A stretch of DNA of 64,000 nucleotides from 'Nostoc azollae' 0708 (GCF_000196515.1 NC_014248.1:1659501-1723500), one strand, 5' to 3'; shown: positions 1 through 10,017, counted from the stretch's first letter. Numbers and translations: made by a program. The notes: a model not told the origin generated them from the letters alone.

Positions 1-1
1 T

Positions 2-676
2 AAAACGCTTTTAGTTTCTCATTTACCAGAAGCTTTAATTATCGGATGTCCTGAAACAGAAACAGGGGCAATTTCTCATTTACAATTACCAGGAAAAACG
101 CATTTAAGTTCATTCAGTGTAATTGCTTGTGGCCCCGGTTTAACTCAAGATAGCACGCCAATTGTTCAACAAGTAATTGAAAGTCAAGTTCCTTTAATTC
201 TAGATGCCGATGCTTTAAATATATTGGCACAAATAGGGACTATTTCCACTTTACAAAAACGTCAGACAACAACGGTTCTTAGTCCTCACACAGGTGAATT
301 TCATCGTTTATTTCCTGATATTTCCTACACAGATAGAGTCAAAGCGGTGCAAACAGCAGCGGCTCAAACTGGGGCTGTAGTTTTGTTAAAGGGGGCAAGA
401 ACAGCTATATCTAACCCTCAAGGTGTTGTTTGGATCAATTCTGAAAGTACACCAGCTTTAGCCCGTGGTGGTAGTGGTGATGTTTTAACTGGTTTAATGG
501 GTGGATTATTAGCGCAAACTGCAAATAAACAAACTCCTATTGAAGATGTTGTTGCAACTGCGACTTGGTGGCATTCTCAAGCAGGTATTTTGGCAGCGGA
601 AGAAAGAACAGAATTAGGTGTTGATGCTTTTAGTTTGACACAGTATTTAATGAAAGTTCTGCAGGCTTTTACGTAG
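2..676 (+). CDS. nnrD: ADP/ATP-dependent NAD(P)H-hydrate dehydratase domain, 5' end cut by window
   Basis: C-terminal (dehydratase) half of an Nnr/YjeF-type repair enzyme, which dehydrates the damaged S-form of NAD(P)HX with a nucleotide cofactor. The frame is open from base 2, so the true start lies outside the window and the TTG at 224 is internal. Visible motifs in order: ACGPGL, LILDADALN, LSPHTGEF (equivalent to the LTPHPGE motif), LLKGARTAIS, and ARGGSGDVLTGLMGG with the catalytic Asp. These are the ribokinase-like fold signatures of the family. In bacteria the domain is usually fused to an N-terminal epimerase; whether it is here cannot be seen. It ends at TAG 676, close to the expected C-terminus, so it is probably intact. 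Confidence 0.93.
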   Translation, partial: KTLLVSHLPEALIIGCPETETGAISHLQLPGKTHLSSFSVIACGPGLTQDSTPIVQQVIESQVPLILDADALNILAQIGTISTLQKRQTTTVLSPHTGEFHRLFPDISYTDRVKAVQTAAAQTGAVVLLKGARTAISNPQGVVWINSESTPALARGGSGDVLTGLMGGLLAQTANKQTPIEDVVATATWWHSQAGILAAEERTELGVDAFSLTQYLMKVLQAFT

Positions 677-734
677 TACAGTAGGGTGTAAATAAACCAA
701 CCATTCCAAATCTCTGAAAAGCTAACGCCGTATA

Positions 735-822
735 AATTTTGAATTTTGTTGGCGCAGCCTGTTGGAAGCACTATTTTGAATTTTGTTAGCGTAGCTCTTC
801 TGAAAGAAGCATTTTGAATTCA
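735..822. repeat. Short imperfect direct duplication
   Basis: Two similar blocks of about 42 bp follow each other, each built as TTTTGAATTTTGTT, then GCGCAGC or GCGTAGC, then a GAAGCA-containing tail. Such GCGYAGC-centred repeats are common between Nostoc genes. No coding sense is apparent. Confidence 0.5.
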
Positions 823-852
823 CGGCGGTACTAGTCATAATCTGATAATCAA

Positions 853-2235
853 TTACAAAATCTGCAAAATCACCAACGTCATATCATCAGTATTTTGCTT
901 ATCAGGACCAATAAATTCCTCAACTTTATCAAATAAATAATCAACAATTTCCTGGGGTCCATTGCAATAACGACAAGCCGCATTAAATGAAGTGACAAAA
1001 TTATCTTCATCAAAGCGATCACCACTAGCCGCAGCCGCATCAGTCAAGCCGTCCGTATAATAAATAACCGTATCACCAGGTTCTAATTGTACTTCCCCAT
1101 CTTCATATTGGCTGTTAGCATCCAAACCAATTAGCATTCCCAAAGTATCCAATCTGCTCACAGTTTTAGTCGCAGCGTGCCACCACAAAGGGGGATTGTG
1201 TGCTGCATTACTATAAGCCAAAACTCTTGTGCGGGGATTATATTCTGAATAAAACATTGTCACAAAGCGGTGGGAATTTTCCAAATCCGCATACATAACT
1301 CGATTCAAATTTTGCAAAATTCCCGCTGCGGAATTACCATGTAATACTTCACCTCTTAGCATTCCTCGCAACATTGTCATAATTAAACCAGCGGGAACAC
1401 CTTTACCCATCACATCGCCAATTACCAAAGCCCAACGGGCATCTTCTGCACTACTATTATTCAATTTTAACTGATTATTATTTGTGGGAATAAAATCATA
1501 GTAGTCTCCACCCACACGGTTAGCAGGTTTACAACGTGCTGCCAAAACTGCACCAGGAATATTAGGACATTGACGCGGTAAAAGTCGGCGTTGAATTTCT
1601 GCCCCAATTTCTAATTCTTGATCTAAGCGTTCTTTTTTCCTCAGTTCTACTGCTAGTTCATCGTTTTCAATCGCTACGGCTGTTTGATCTGCAACTAACC
1701 TAACCAACTTTTGTCTAGTTTCTGTCCAACTATATTCTGGATCACGGCTTAATACATAAAGCCATCCTCGTTCTGTATGCTTAACTAAAATCGCTGTACC
1801 AAAAATTTGTACATCTGGACCTAAGTAGCGATGCATTTCATCATCTAAAATGCCTGTGGTTGCTGTTAGTGGTGCAGAATTAGGTAAAAGAGTAATTTGA
1901 CTGCTGGCAGTTTCTAGGGCTTTCCTGATATTTTTTCGTTGTTGGCTATCTTGCCAATGTAGCTGCTCTAACCTAATTTGACCATTAGGTTTATATAGAA
2001 ATAAGGCGCTACCATCAGCATCAGTAACTCTTGTTGCCATGAGTGGAATCAGTTCCAAAAACTGATTCAAATTATTAAAGCTTCTGAGGGCAAATCCTAA
2101 AGAACTGAGCAAATCCTGAATTTTGTTCTGTTCGCGGTTCAACCTGGCCACAAGTTCTTTCAATGCCACAACTGGAGTGACATCTGTCGCGGCATTACTA
2201 TTACTTTCAGTGGGGTGAGAAGGCACTTGAGACAC
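853..2235 (-). CDS. GAF-PP2C (RsbU/SpoIIE-type) serine/threonine phosphatase
   Basis: 460-residue protein phosphatase of the RsbU/SpoIIE PP2C class, acting on phosphoserine/threonine regulators such as anti-sigma-factor antagonists. The first ~45 residues are polar and partly coiled (LVARLNREQNKIQDLL). A GAF-type sensor spans roughly residues 50-200 (ADGSALFLYKPNGQ, LVADQTAVAIEN). A linker helix with GAEIQRRLLP leads into the phosphatase domain at about 225-460, with the metal-binding motifs GGDYYDF, VIGDVMGKGVPAGL, NAAHNPPLW, YYTDGLTDA and the terminal TDDMTLVIL. All key Asp residues are present. It lies downstream of ftsY on the same strand, but 1 kb of empty DNA separates them, so it probably has its own promoter. 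The target protein is not known. Confidence 0.93.
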   Translation of the reverse strand: MSQVPSHPTESNSNAATDVTPVVALKELVARLNREQNKIQDLLSSLGFALRSFNNLNQFLELIPLMATRVTDADGSALFLYKPNGQIRLEQLHWQDSQQRKNIRKALETASSQITLLPNSAPLTATTGILDDEMHRYLGPDVQIFGTAILVKHTERGWLYVLSRDPEYSWTETRQKLVRLVADQTAVAIENDELAVELRKKERLDQELEIGAEIQRRLLPRQCPNIPGAVLAARCKPANRVGGDYYDFIPTNNNQLKLNNSSAEDARWALVIGDVMGKGVPAGLIMTMLRGMLRGEVLHGNSAAGILQNLNRVMYADLENSHRFVTMFYSEYNPRTRVLAYSNAAHNPPLWWHAATKTVSRLDTLGMLIGLDANSQYEDGEVQLEPGDTVIYYTDGLTDAAAASGDRFDEDNFVTSFNAACRYCNGPQEIVDYLFDKVEEFIGPDKQNTDDMTLVILQIL

Positions 2236-3283
2236 AGGTAAATATACTATTGCACTTGATATTAGCAGATGGCAGATTTATGATTTTTTTCAATCCTTTG
2301 TTTTTGGTATCGCTCAATTATCTTGGACAAAATTAGCCATTTTAGCAAGAGTAGAAAGACTTAGGATGTGATTTTTCTGAGTATTGCATTTGCTGATTGG
2401 GGTTTCTTAACTTTATGGGACTTTATAGCAATTTATCTTTTACTTAAACATGGGTCAGAAAAACAGTAATTTTCACAACTATTCAGTCGGTTTATAACCT
2501 TTTCATGACTGAATTAGTAATTCATATACCCTGAGAAATAAAACTTTTCCGCTTGCAAAGTCATATCTTAGACTTAAAGCGTAAGTCTGAAGAATTTTGG
2601 CCTGATTGATTTTTTATGGGGTTGTTTATTATTGTTTTGTTGCTGGAGTTGCAGAAAAAAGATTTATCATCATCACCTGTCAAAACAAAGATACAACTTA
2701 GATATTCCCAACATCTAACTGGTATAACATACATTTCCTGAAGATTTGCACCAATATAAATTTTCCATATTCAATTTATTGGTTAGCAGATTTTAAATTG
2801 CTGAAAATACAATTTGCTTTGGGCTAAAAATATCTAGAATCTATGGAAATACTACCTAGAGCAAGAATAATCTCAAGTCTTTAACCCCAAATTCAGATAG
2901 TTTTAGGTAACCCATGACAATTCAAATGTCTAAATAGCTGAAGAATAGTGTTGATGAGCAATTTTGCAAGTAGAACCTGATAAAAAAATCAGGGGTATTC
3001 AGCCAGCTTACTTACAGGAATCTGCTTGTTTGTCGATATTTTGTGCAGTGATCAAGTAACCCTGATCTGCATTGGATCAACTAATAGGCGCGTTAGGAAG
3101 GTGGCTTTAGTGTGAAATTCTACCAGAAGTTATGCATTTTTTGTTAAAAAAAAGAATTACTTTAAGTTTTAGAAATCAGGAGTATGAGTTGTGTCAAGCT
3201 GGGTTATGAGGAGTCACAGAAGTTACAGGAGTTCAGGGGCAGGGAGTAGAGAGAGAATAACAACTGATAACTGATAACTGAAA
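2236..3283. other. 1-kb intergenic region without recognised gene
   Basis: No ORF or protein remnant was recognised on either strand. The DNA is AT-rich with many stops in all frames. A small heptamer run of AACTGAT units lies at about 3259-3279, next to the ftsY stop. It presumably contains the promoter of the phosphatase gene and the ftsY 3' region. Confidence 0.6.
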
Positions 3284-4840
3284 TTAGCCATTTAATAGGG
3301 CTTCGACAAACTCATAACTGGAGAATGGGCGCAAATCTTCAATTCCTTCTCCAGCACCAATAAAACGAATGGGTAAACCTAATTGTTGGACAACGGCCAG
3401 GGCAACACCACCTTTGGCTGTACCATCGAGTTTGGTTAAGACTACACCGCTTACTTGGGCTGCTTGGGAAAATACTTCAGCTTGCCGGAGTCCGTTTTGT
3501 CCCAAGGTAGAATCTAAAACTAAGAGGGATTCTACATGAATATTTGGGGCTTTTTTGTCGATAATACGTCGAATTTTGCTCAATTCGTCCATTAAGTTTC
3601 TCTTGTTTTGGAGTCTTCCAGCAGTATCTATTAATAGTAATTCTGTTCCTCGTGATTGGGCTGCGGTAATCGCATCAAATACCACTGCGGCTGGATCTGT
3701 ATTCTGTCCGGGATTGGCAATAACTTCTACACCACTTCTACTACCCCAAACTTTAACCTGTTCGACTGCGGCAGCGCGGAAGGTGTCAGCAGCGCCAATT
3801 AAGCATTTATAACCAGATTTATGGGCTAAATGAGCTATTTTACCAATTGTGGTTGTTTTCCCAGCACCGTTAACTCCAGTGATTAACCAAATGCTTAAGT
3901 TATCTTTTTCTGGCGCAAAGGTAGATTTTTCAGTGGCTTTATTGGGTGCATCCAGCATATCCCGGAGAATTTTTTTCAGGTATGCGATCGCTTCGTCTGG
4001 AGCTGTGACTTCATCCCGGAGTTTTTTCTGTAAAGCATCAATCATAAAATCTGTCGCCTCTACACCCACATCAGCTTGCAGTAGTAATGCTTCAATTTCC
4101 GATACAGCAGCTTGATTTAGAGGCCCTTGACCAACTATTGCTTTCAGTTGGTTGAGGATATTCCTCCGTGTTTTATCTAAGCCTTGGCGTAACTTTTTCA
4201 GCCAAGTAATTTCTTCCATAGAAATATCTTCTGCCCGTCTTCCTTGGGCTGCCAAAACTTCTACTGACCACACAAACCCATCATCAAATTCCAGTTCGGA
4301 AATTTCTGCTTCTATATCATCTGGTGTACTTGTAGTTGATGCCAAAGTTGGTGTTGTTTCTGCTTCTTCAACTTCAATGGCTGTGGCTATCAATCTTTCT
4401 TGTTTGGCTTGTCTTTCTACTGCTGCCCGTTCTAAAAAAGATAAGGTAGCTGGATTTTCTAGGCTAGAAACTTCTGTTGTTTCTTGAGAAAAAGATGTTG
4501 GGGCTACTTCTTGTCGAGTGGGTTCTTCAGAAACATTTACTGGGGTTACTTCTGCGGTGACAGATGTTGCTACTTCTTCTGGAGTCGTTTCTTCAGGAAT
4601 AGCTGCTGATATTGATGCATATTCCTCAGCAGAGTCAGTTTCTTGAATCTGAGCTTGTTGTTTGTGCTGAATATTTTTGTAAGCAGCTTTAGCAAAAGCC
4701 AACAACTCAGCCGTATCTTCTGTAGTTTCTACGGCTGGTTCTGGTTGTGTTTCTTGTATAGGCTGGGTTTCCCCCTCTGGCTGTTGTTCAGGGGTATCAG
4801 AAGAATCATTATGTTGACGACGAAACCAATTAAAAACCAT
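3284..4840 (-). CDS. ftsY: Signal recognition particle receptor FtsY
   Basis: 518-residue SRP-receptor GTPase that docks the ribosome-SRP complex at the membrane for co-translational insertion. Residues 1 to about 205 form a long acidic, Glu/Thr/Pro-rich A domain (EEYASISAAIPEETT), typical of cyanobacterial FtsY. The helical N domain follows at about 215-305, then the G domain with P-loop GVNGAGKTTTIGK (about 322), DTFRAAAVEQ, DTAGRLQNKRNLMDEL, TKLDGTAKGG and the closing GAGEGIEDLRPF. All GTPase motifs are intact. The gene follows nusB (242 bp gap) and DUF502 on the same strand, an arrangement often seen in cyanobacteria. Its start ATG at 4840 gives the expected MVFNWFRRQ N-terminus. Confidence 0.97.
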   Translation of the reverse strand: MVFNWFRRQHNDSSDTPEQQPEGETQPIQETQPEPAVETTEDTAELLAFAKAAYKNIQHKQQAQIQETDSAEEYASISAAIPEETTPEEVATSVTAEVTPVNVSEEPTRQEVAPTSFSQETTEVSSLENPATLSFLERAAVERQAKQERLIATAIEVEEAETTPTLASTTSTPDDIEAEISELEFDDGFVWSVEVLAAQGRRAEDISMEEITWLKKLRQGLDKTRRNILNQLKAIVGQGPLNQAAVSEIEALLLQADVGVEATDFMIDALQKKLRDEVTAPDEAIAYLKKILRDMLDAPNKATEKSTFAPEKDNLSIWLITGVNGAGKTTTIGKIAHLAHKSGYKCLIGAADTFRAAAVEQVKVWGSRSGVEVIANPGQNTDPAAVVFDAITAAQSRGTELLLIDTAGRLQNKRNLMDELSKIRRIIDKKAPNIHVESLLVLDSTLGQNGLRQAEVFSQAAQVSGVVLTKLDGTAKGGVALAVVQQLGLPIRFIGAGEGIEDLRPFSSYEFVEALLNG

Positions 4841-5082
4841 TGCAGCAATATTATTTTAGTTATGAGTTATCAGTTAGTGATAGGGTTTGCCAGTTGAATC
4901 AGAATAGAGTGTTATGATAAAAAGCAGATACAAAAAGACTTTCAACCTTGTTCCCTGCTCTCTGTTCTCTATTCCCTGCTATATAAGTTTAATTTAATCC
5001 GCCACGTTTGCTGGGGAGGAAAACTTACGGGTTATCCTCACTCTGAAGGCATTCATGACAGTGTTGAAGTGAGGATGACACT

Positions 5083-5724
5083 CTATGCCGTTTGTTTTTG
5101 CTCTGTGACGCGGCGCAAGACACCATTAATAAACCGATGTCCTTCATCTCCACTGTAGCGTTTGGCTAATTCTACAGCTTCGTTGATGGCGATACTGGCT
5201 GGAACTCCCATAAACTTCATTTCTGCCGCTGCAATTTGCAGGATATCTCTGTCGATTTGGGCTAAACGAGTTACTTGCCAATCTACTAAGGCATCAGAAA
5301 TAATTTGATCTATGACATTGCGATTTTCGTTGACGGTGATGATAATTTCTTTGGCGTAATTGCGAACTTCTTTGTCCTGATTAGCCAACTGAATTAATTC
5401 TGGAAAATCAACTGCTGTACCCACTTGATTGATGGCTGTTTGAGTATAGGTGATCGCTTCTTGAAGCATAGTTCTAGCTGTATTTAGGTCTGAAGCCCTA
5501 GTTTGGCTAGTTAGGAGGCGGTCATTACTGCGTTGCAGTTCACCCGCCGCATTATTGAGGGTATCTTGAACTTCTGTAGTCAAAGTACGTACTGCGCCTA
5601 AAACTAACTTGGCTACTAATTGTTCATCTGGTAATTTCTCCAATTTCTTGGGGTTTACCGGCAGTTGGCTGAGGCTTAACAACGCCAATTCACGGGCTAT
5701 TTGTTGGGGTTTGCGAGGTTGCAT
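5083..5724 (-). CDS. nusB: Transcription antitermination factor NusB
   Basis: 213-residue all-helical NusB. With NusE (S10) it binds boxA RNA to promote antitermination of rRNA operons. The N-terminus [20 protein letters not shown] and the C-terminal block [42 protein letters not shown] are diagnostic. A middle helical insertion at about residues 60-120 makes it longer than the E. coli protein (139 aa), which is usual in cyanobacteria. It sits between DUF502 (196 bp upstream) and ftsY. Confidence 0.95.
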   Translation of the reverse strand: MQPRKPQQIARELALLSLSQLPVNPKKLEKLPDEQLVAKLVLGAVRTLTTEVQDTLNNAAGELQRSNDRLLTSQTRASDLNTARTMLQEAITYTQTAINQVGTAVDFPELIQLANQDKEVRNYAKEIIITVNENRNVIDQIISDALVDWQVTRLAQIDRDILQIAAAEMKFMGVPASIAINEAVELAKRYSGDEGHRFINGVLRRVTEQKQTA

Positions 5725-5810
5725 AATTTTGGGGGGTAAGGTTATTAATTAATTAAAAGGAGACAAAACTACTATTATATCAATTTTTACACACTTAAAC
5801 AATCAAAATA

Positions 5811-5839
5811 GGGATTGGGGATTGGGGACTGGGGATTGG
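5811..5839. repeat. Heptamer tandem repeat (TTGGGGA type)
   Basis: About four units of a 7-bp repeat (GGGGATT/GGGGACT) lie in the DUF502-nusB gap. The form matches the short tandemly repeated repetitive (STRR) heptamers described in heterocystous cyanobacteria. Confidence 0.75.
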
Positions 5840-5920
5840 CATTAGTCATTAGGAAAATTACTTCCCCATCTCCCTGATCTTCCCCATCCTCCTCATATCC
5901 TGCAGTCCCCAGTCCCCAAT

Positions 5921-6631
5921 TTAAGTTTCTTCAACCGGAATTACGTGCTGTTGAACTTCTAGGGATGATACTGGTTTTGGTAAAACCAAGGGGGATAGGG
6001 GTGCATTAGAGGCAACAATACCACCAGAAACAACGATTTTAAAGGCCTCTTCGACTGATATTGTGAGGTTGACTACTTCTTCTTCTGGTACTACTGCATA
6101 CCATCCGGTGGTGGGGTTAGGTGTGGTGGGGATAAAAACGCTCAACATTTTTTGAGACATCTTAGCTTGGATATCATTGTTAATTGCACCAGTGACAAAG
6201 GCGATCGCCCAAATTCCCCGTCTGGGATATTCTAATAAAACCACACGGCGAAATTTGCCATTGGAATCTTTGAGTATTGTTTCCAATAATTGCTTGAGGG
6301 TTTTGTACACCTGGCCAGCTAAAGGTATGGCTTGCAATAAACGCTCACCAAAATCTAGTAACCACTTACCAGCTATATTACGAGCCATCAAGCCAATAAC
6401 CAGGATACTTAGTAGTGGTACAGCTAGTCCTACTACTAAGTTAAGTACATTAACTAATATAGGATGTAGACCATCAAAGGGATTTAGCTGTTTGGGGATT
6501 TGGGTGAGAAAGTTAACTACCCAACTGGCAATAGTAATAGTCAGCCAGATGGTAGTTGCTAGGGGAATCACCACCAACAAACCAGCAATCAGGTCATTTT
6601 TTAAGTCCTGTTTTAGGCGTTCAATTACCAA
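5921..6631 (-). CDS. DUF502 family membrane protein
   Basis: 236-residue DUF502 protein of unknown function. Two hydrophobic segments are visible at about residues 13-42 and 57-85 (LLSILVIGLMARNIAG), followed by the family core GQVYKTLKQLLETIL, RRVVLLEYPRRGIWAIAFVTG and VFIPTTPNPTTGWYAVVPEEEV. The last motif, with an invariant TPNPTTG, marks the family clearly. It is first in the DUF502-nusB-ftsY run. The C-terminal tail past residue 210 is variable. Confidence 0.92.
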   Translation of the reverse strand: MVIERLKQDLKNDLIAGLLVVIPLATTIWLTITIASWVVNFLTQIPKQLNPFDGLHPILVNVLNLVVGLAVPLLSILVIGLMARNIAGKWLLDFGERLLQAIPLAGQVYKTLKQLLETILKDSNGKFRRVVLLEYPRRGIWAIAFVTGAINNDIQAKMSQKMLSVFIPTTPNPTTGWYAVVPEEEVVNLTISVEEAFKIVVSGGIVASNAPLSPLVLPKPVSSLEVQQHVIPVEET

Positions 6632-7112
6632 GCCCCTATTCTCCTTTTTTTAGGCTACTTAAATTTTTGTGATTGGTATCCATAGTCCCCAAAAGCCGGG
6701 AAATTTGTCTCATACTTCTTTCTGGGCGGGCTACATTTTGATTCAGCAGGCTAAAACATCTGTAATTATCAAGTTAATAGCTGTTCAGACCGCTTTGCGT
6801 ACAAAATTCAATCCCTATCAAAGAAAAGCATTAGTTTGGGGTATTTAACCAGTGTTACTTTTCTTTGTAATACTTGTAAATGATTGTTGCAAGTTTCTTG
6901 GGTATTACTAATCCTAACGTGCAATCTCACCCAGATGCTCATAATTATATAAACAGCAGTATATAGCCTAAGAATATCTCTTGATTGATGCGCAAGTGAT
7001 ATATTCTCAGAAGTGAATTTTTTAAATAAGTCTTGTTAAGAAGATTAGTTTTCTGTGTTCAGAAGTGGTTATTTGTTGGGTAACGCTGACAAAGCCTGAC
7101 ACCAAGGAGATT
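6632..7112. other. Intergenic region, nothing recognised
   Basis: About 480 bp between DUF502 and the glycosyltransferase gene. No ORF, RNA gene or clear repeat was recognised; it should contain the DUF502 operon promoter. Confidence 0.5.
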
Positions 7113-7985
7113 TTAGTGTTTACTGCTGACTGCTGACTGCTGACTGCGGCTGTATTTCATTTCCCAAACTTTCAGCAGGATCAGGTATTCGTAGAATGCT
7201 TGCAAAGTACACCAAGCTAAACCAGCTTGCCCATCCAAGCAACCACCTAAGAAAAAATACGTATAGATAAAGCGTGTCAGTGGTCTGGCAGGTATACGCA
7301 AAGATACATCCTTGAGAGCGCGTCGTCTTTCCACTTCTGATTTACCAAGGAATAAATCTTGCCAGTTCACATCGCCCTTTTGTAATTGATACACAGTCTC
7401 TTTAGCTTCATCTGTAGAATAACGGTTATGTTTTTCGATCCAGCGGGTCAAACCTTTACTACAAGTGTAATGGGGATAAGTTTCTTTAATAAAGCTGGTT
7501 GTGCCATTACAAACTTCCCGTTCCGTATGACCATAATCTGTGAACCAAACTTTACCATGACGGAAAAGACGCATTTGGTAGCGGGGATATTGAGTGCTGT
7601 AGCGAATCCAATGATTCATGAACATTACCCGTTCAGCAACGTAGTAACCGATATAATCTGGATTTTGAGTTGCGGCTACACATTCAGCAAAAAGTTCTGG
7701 TGTCATTCGCTCGTCGGCTTCGAGAATGTAGACCCATTCATATTTAGGAGTTACAGAGTCTAACATCCAGGTGCGTTGTTTCCCGTGACTTTCAAAAGCG
7801 TGTTCAACGATGCGAACTGGATAACAACTGGCAATTTCTACAGTGCGATCGCTACTGCATGAGTCTACAACCATGATGTCATCAGATAACATCGCTGACT
7901 TAATACAAGGGCCAATATCTACCTCTTCGTTATAGGTAAGTATGTAAATTGATAGCATTTCTGATTTTATAGCGATTTGAGTCAA
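7113..7985 (-). CDS. Family 2 glycosyltransferase (WaaE/KdtX-like)
   Basis: 290-residue GT-A glycosyltransferase, expected to transfer a sugar from a nucleotide donor to a lipid- or polysaccharide acceptor on the cytoplasmic side. Motifs: SIYILTYNEEVDIGPCI at the N-terminus, MVVDSCSSDRTVEIA, and VYILEADERM in place of the usual DxD region; then MRLFRHGKVWF and the aromatic, membrane-associated C-terminus (RFIYTYFFLGGCLDGQAG). ATG at codon 9 (MLSIYILTYNEE) is an equally good start. The last ~11 residues (RSQQSAVSSKH) are encoded by TGCTGAC heptamer repeats that ran into the gene, so the native C-terminus has probably been replaced. The position beside hpsJ and the hps locus suggests a role in surface polysaccharide synthesis. 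Confidence 0.88.
   Translation of the reverse strand: MTQIAIKSEMLSIYILTYNEEVDIGPCIKSAMLSDDIMVVDSCSSDRTVEIASCYPVRIVEHAFESHGKQRTWMLDSVTPKYEWVYILEADERMTPELFAECVAATQNPDYIGYYVAERVMFMNHWIRYSTQYPRYQMRLFRHGKVWFTDYGHTEREVCNGTTSFIKETYPHYTCSKGLTRWIEKHNRYSTDEAKETVYQLQKGDVNWQDLFLGKSEVERRRALKDVSLRIPARPLTRFIYTYFFLGGCLDGQAGLAWCTLQAFYEYLILLKVWEMKYSRSQQSAVSSKH
7123..7147. repeat. Heptamer tandem repeat (TGCTGAC) inside the 3' coding end
   Basis: Three and a half units of a 7-bp repeat lie within the last codons of the glycosyltransferase gene and supply its C-terminal residues. Confidence 0.8.
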
Positions 7986-8064
7986 TTTGAATTACTTTGT
8001 AAAACTGATTCATAAGAAGCCGTCAATTAGATTTGACGGCGGATACTCATTGATATGTGGTAGA

Positions 8065-8901
8065 TTAACGTGCTGGTGTTTTTCGTTTACCACCACCTTG
8101 TAAAGCACCCATACCCTTTAATCCTGTCCAACCAATGATGATATAACCAATGGATAATAGTAAGCTGCTGATACCAATCCGCAATCCAGACTTCCAAGCA
8201 CGGTCTTTAGCCTGTTTTTCAGCTTCTTCTTTACGCTGACGAATTTGGCTAATTCTTTGGTTAGCAACTTCTTTAGGATCTGTTTGTTGGTCAATAAACT
8301 TGTCAAGCTCTTGGGGATTGGCTTTAAATTTCTTGAGTAATTCCTTTTGTGCTGCAGGTAGTCGAGGGTTGTCCAGTGCTTGCTTATATTTCTGCTCATC
8401 TTTTAGCAGTTCAGCAAACTGAGCTTTAGCTTGGTTTCGCACCTGTTCTAACTGAGCTTTAGCCTGATCGTTATTTAGCTGATCAAGAAATTGAGATAGC
8501 TGGTTGTTGAGTTGGGTTTCTGCTTGCTGGGCATCTTGAGAGATTTGACTAACTCTTTGGGTACTGGCTTGGCGTACATTATTCAGGTGTAGAGGAAACA
8601 TCAGCAGGAACATCAACCCAAAAAGGTTGGCAAGAATTAAGGCTGGTAATCTTAAATCTAAACCTTGGGGGCGATCTTCAGCATTATTCATCCAAGAGCT
8701 AACAAATATTGTACCTATTCCCAACAGAGGGACAATTCCTCTATCAACTATGGTTGTCACCAAGCCAACTTGTAATTGTTTATTAGTAGGGCTGAAATCC
8801 AGTAACAAAACCCCAAAATCCACGAAAAAAGATAAAATGCAGACTATACCAATGACCTTCATAACAAGGGCACTATTTGAGGAAGCAACACGGTTAACCA
8901 T
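8065..8901 (-). CDS. hpsJ: HpsJ-like membrane protein with central coiled coil
   Basis: 278-residue membrane protein. Three hydrophobic segments near the N-terminus (about residues 14-33, 45-66 and 82-101), a long Gln/Ala/Lys-rich coiled coil at about 105-228 (AQQAETQLNNQLSQFL, QAKAQLEQVRNQAKAQ), then one more membrane span (ISSLLLSIGYIIIGW) and a basic tail. This layout matches the HpsJ-like proteins linked to hormogonium polysaccharide secretion in Nostoc. The assignment rests on layout and on the neighbouring hps genes, not on a catalytic motif. It looks intact although hpsA-D nearby are broken. Confidence 0.7.
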   Translation of the reverse strand: MVNRVASSNSALVMKVIGIVCILSFFVDFGVLLLDFSPTNKQLQVGLVTTIVDRGIVPLLGIGTIFVSSWMNNAEDRPQGLDLRLPALILANLFGLMFLLMFPLHLNNVRQASTQRVSQISQDAQQAETQLNNQLSQFLDQLNNDQAKAQLEQVRNQAKAQFAELLKDEQKYKQALDNPRLPAAQKELLKKFKANPQELDKFIDQQTDPKEVANQRISQIRQRKEEAEKQAKDRAWKSGLRIGISSLLLSIGYIIIGWTGLKGMGALQGGGKRKTPAR

Positions 8902-9274
8902 ATTTTTGTAAATTTGTTGTGAATAAAACTGATTGCCACTTATAAAGTTACAACTCTTGGAGCATAAAACTCATCAGATTAAGAGAAGTTGGGAAAAGGG
9001 TAACAGACAAAGGAGAAGGGGCAAAAATTTGCCTTTACTATTGAATTGTTAACTTTTTCCTCACTTTGGCAACAGTCTCTTATGGAATCTTGTCTACTAT
9101 TGGCTTTACCTTTTTCATGTTTGAGCATCAAACTTCATTAATAGCCAACCTAGATTCATATAGACTTTCGGTTTTAAGGTATACCATACTACTAACTGTA
9201 ATGTATGTTATATCCCATAAATAGTGAACTATGATATCAGTAGTCAGTGGTAAAAATTAAGTTTTTTCTTTTGC
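8902..9274. other. Intergenic region, nothing recognised
   Basis: About 370 bp between the HpsJ-like gene and the DUF2064 gene. No coding remnant was recognised. Confidence 0.5.
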
Positions 9275-9934
9275 TTACCCTATACCCTTCCATATCTGTT
9301 GCCAAACTGGTAAATCTTCAGGGCGGTCAACATCAGCTAAAGTAGTTAAGTAGACTGATGATAAATTAATTTTCTGAGCAATTTCTACAGTTTGCGAAAA
9401 TACTTGAGCCGTTCCCCACTGGATCTGAGAAAATAACTCTGGTATTAGTTGTTGTAACCCACTGCAGTAATAACCACCATCAAGCGCAGGGCCTAGAACC
9501 AAGTCAAAACACTGTAGTTGCTCAAAAGCTGTGGTTAAGATTTGCGAATTCAAGCCAGGACAGTCTGTGTTAATTATAATTACATCTTCTGCACTATTGT
9601 CAAAAGCATCAGCAAGCGATCGCATCATGCGTTCACCCAAATCCCCTTCTCCTTGAGTTTGATACACAAAATCCAGACCAAACCAATTTTGCATTAGTTC
9701 CCCATTACCACCAGTAAACCGCACTTTTACGGCTATAGCAGATTTGTGTTGTAATTTATTTACCTCTAATATAGTATGTTCTGTCATCTGTTTTTGCAGA
9801 TTCGCAGCACCAATATCACCCAAAGCAGGTATCAATCTAGTCTTTGTTTTCCCTGCTTCTGGATAGGGGGTAAAAATAATTAAATGCTGTTTGCGGCTTT
9901 TCTGCAATTTCAACACACCAAATCTTAATAACAA
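9275..9934 (-). CDS. DUF2064/TIGR04282-type glycosyltransferase-like protein
   Basis: 219 residues. The fold family is the nucleotidyl/glycosyltransferase-A type annotated DUF2064 or TIGR04282 (named after arsenosugar synthesis). Diagnostic motifs are IIFTPYPEAGKTKTRLIPAL (usually KxPxPGxVKTRL), QGEGDLGERMMRSLADAF, IIINTDCPGLNSQIL with the acidic pair, LGPALDGGYYCSGL, and DVDRPEDLPVW at the end. The likely true start may be the LIIFTPYPEAG region's upstream ATG/TTG, as the first ~15 residues are weakly conserved. It is downstream of the broken hpsD. The substrate is unknown; arsenic chemistry is not implied by context. Confidence 0.85.
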   Translation of the reverse strand: MLLRFGVLKLQKSRKQHLIIFTPYPEAGKTKTRLIPALGDIGAANLQKQMTEHTILEVNKLQHKSAIAVKVRFTGGNGELMQNWFGLDFVYQTQGEGDLGERMMRSLADAFDNSAEDVIIINTDCPGLNSQILTTAFEQLQCFDLVLGPALDGGYYCSGLQQLIPELFSQIQWGTAQVFSQTVEIAQKINLSSVYLTTLADVDRPEDLPVWQQIWKGIG

Positions 9935-10017
9935 TACCTACCATTATCTGCTGTAGAACGCTCTTTTACAGTTCGCATTGCTCCTGAAATTGTGGAGACA
10001 AACACACAGCGTTTTGC

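Noticed and set aside
224-676. TTG at 224 as start of the first gene
   Set aside because: Conserved domain sequence continues in frame to base 2, so the start is outside the window.
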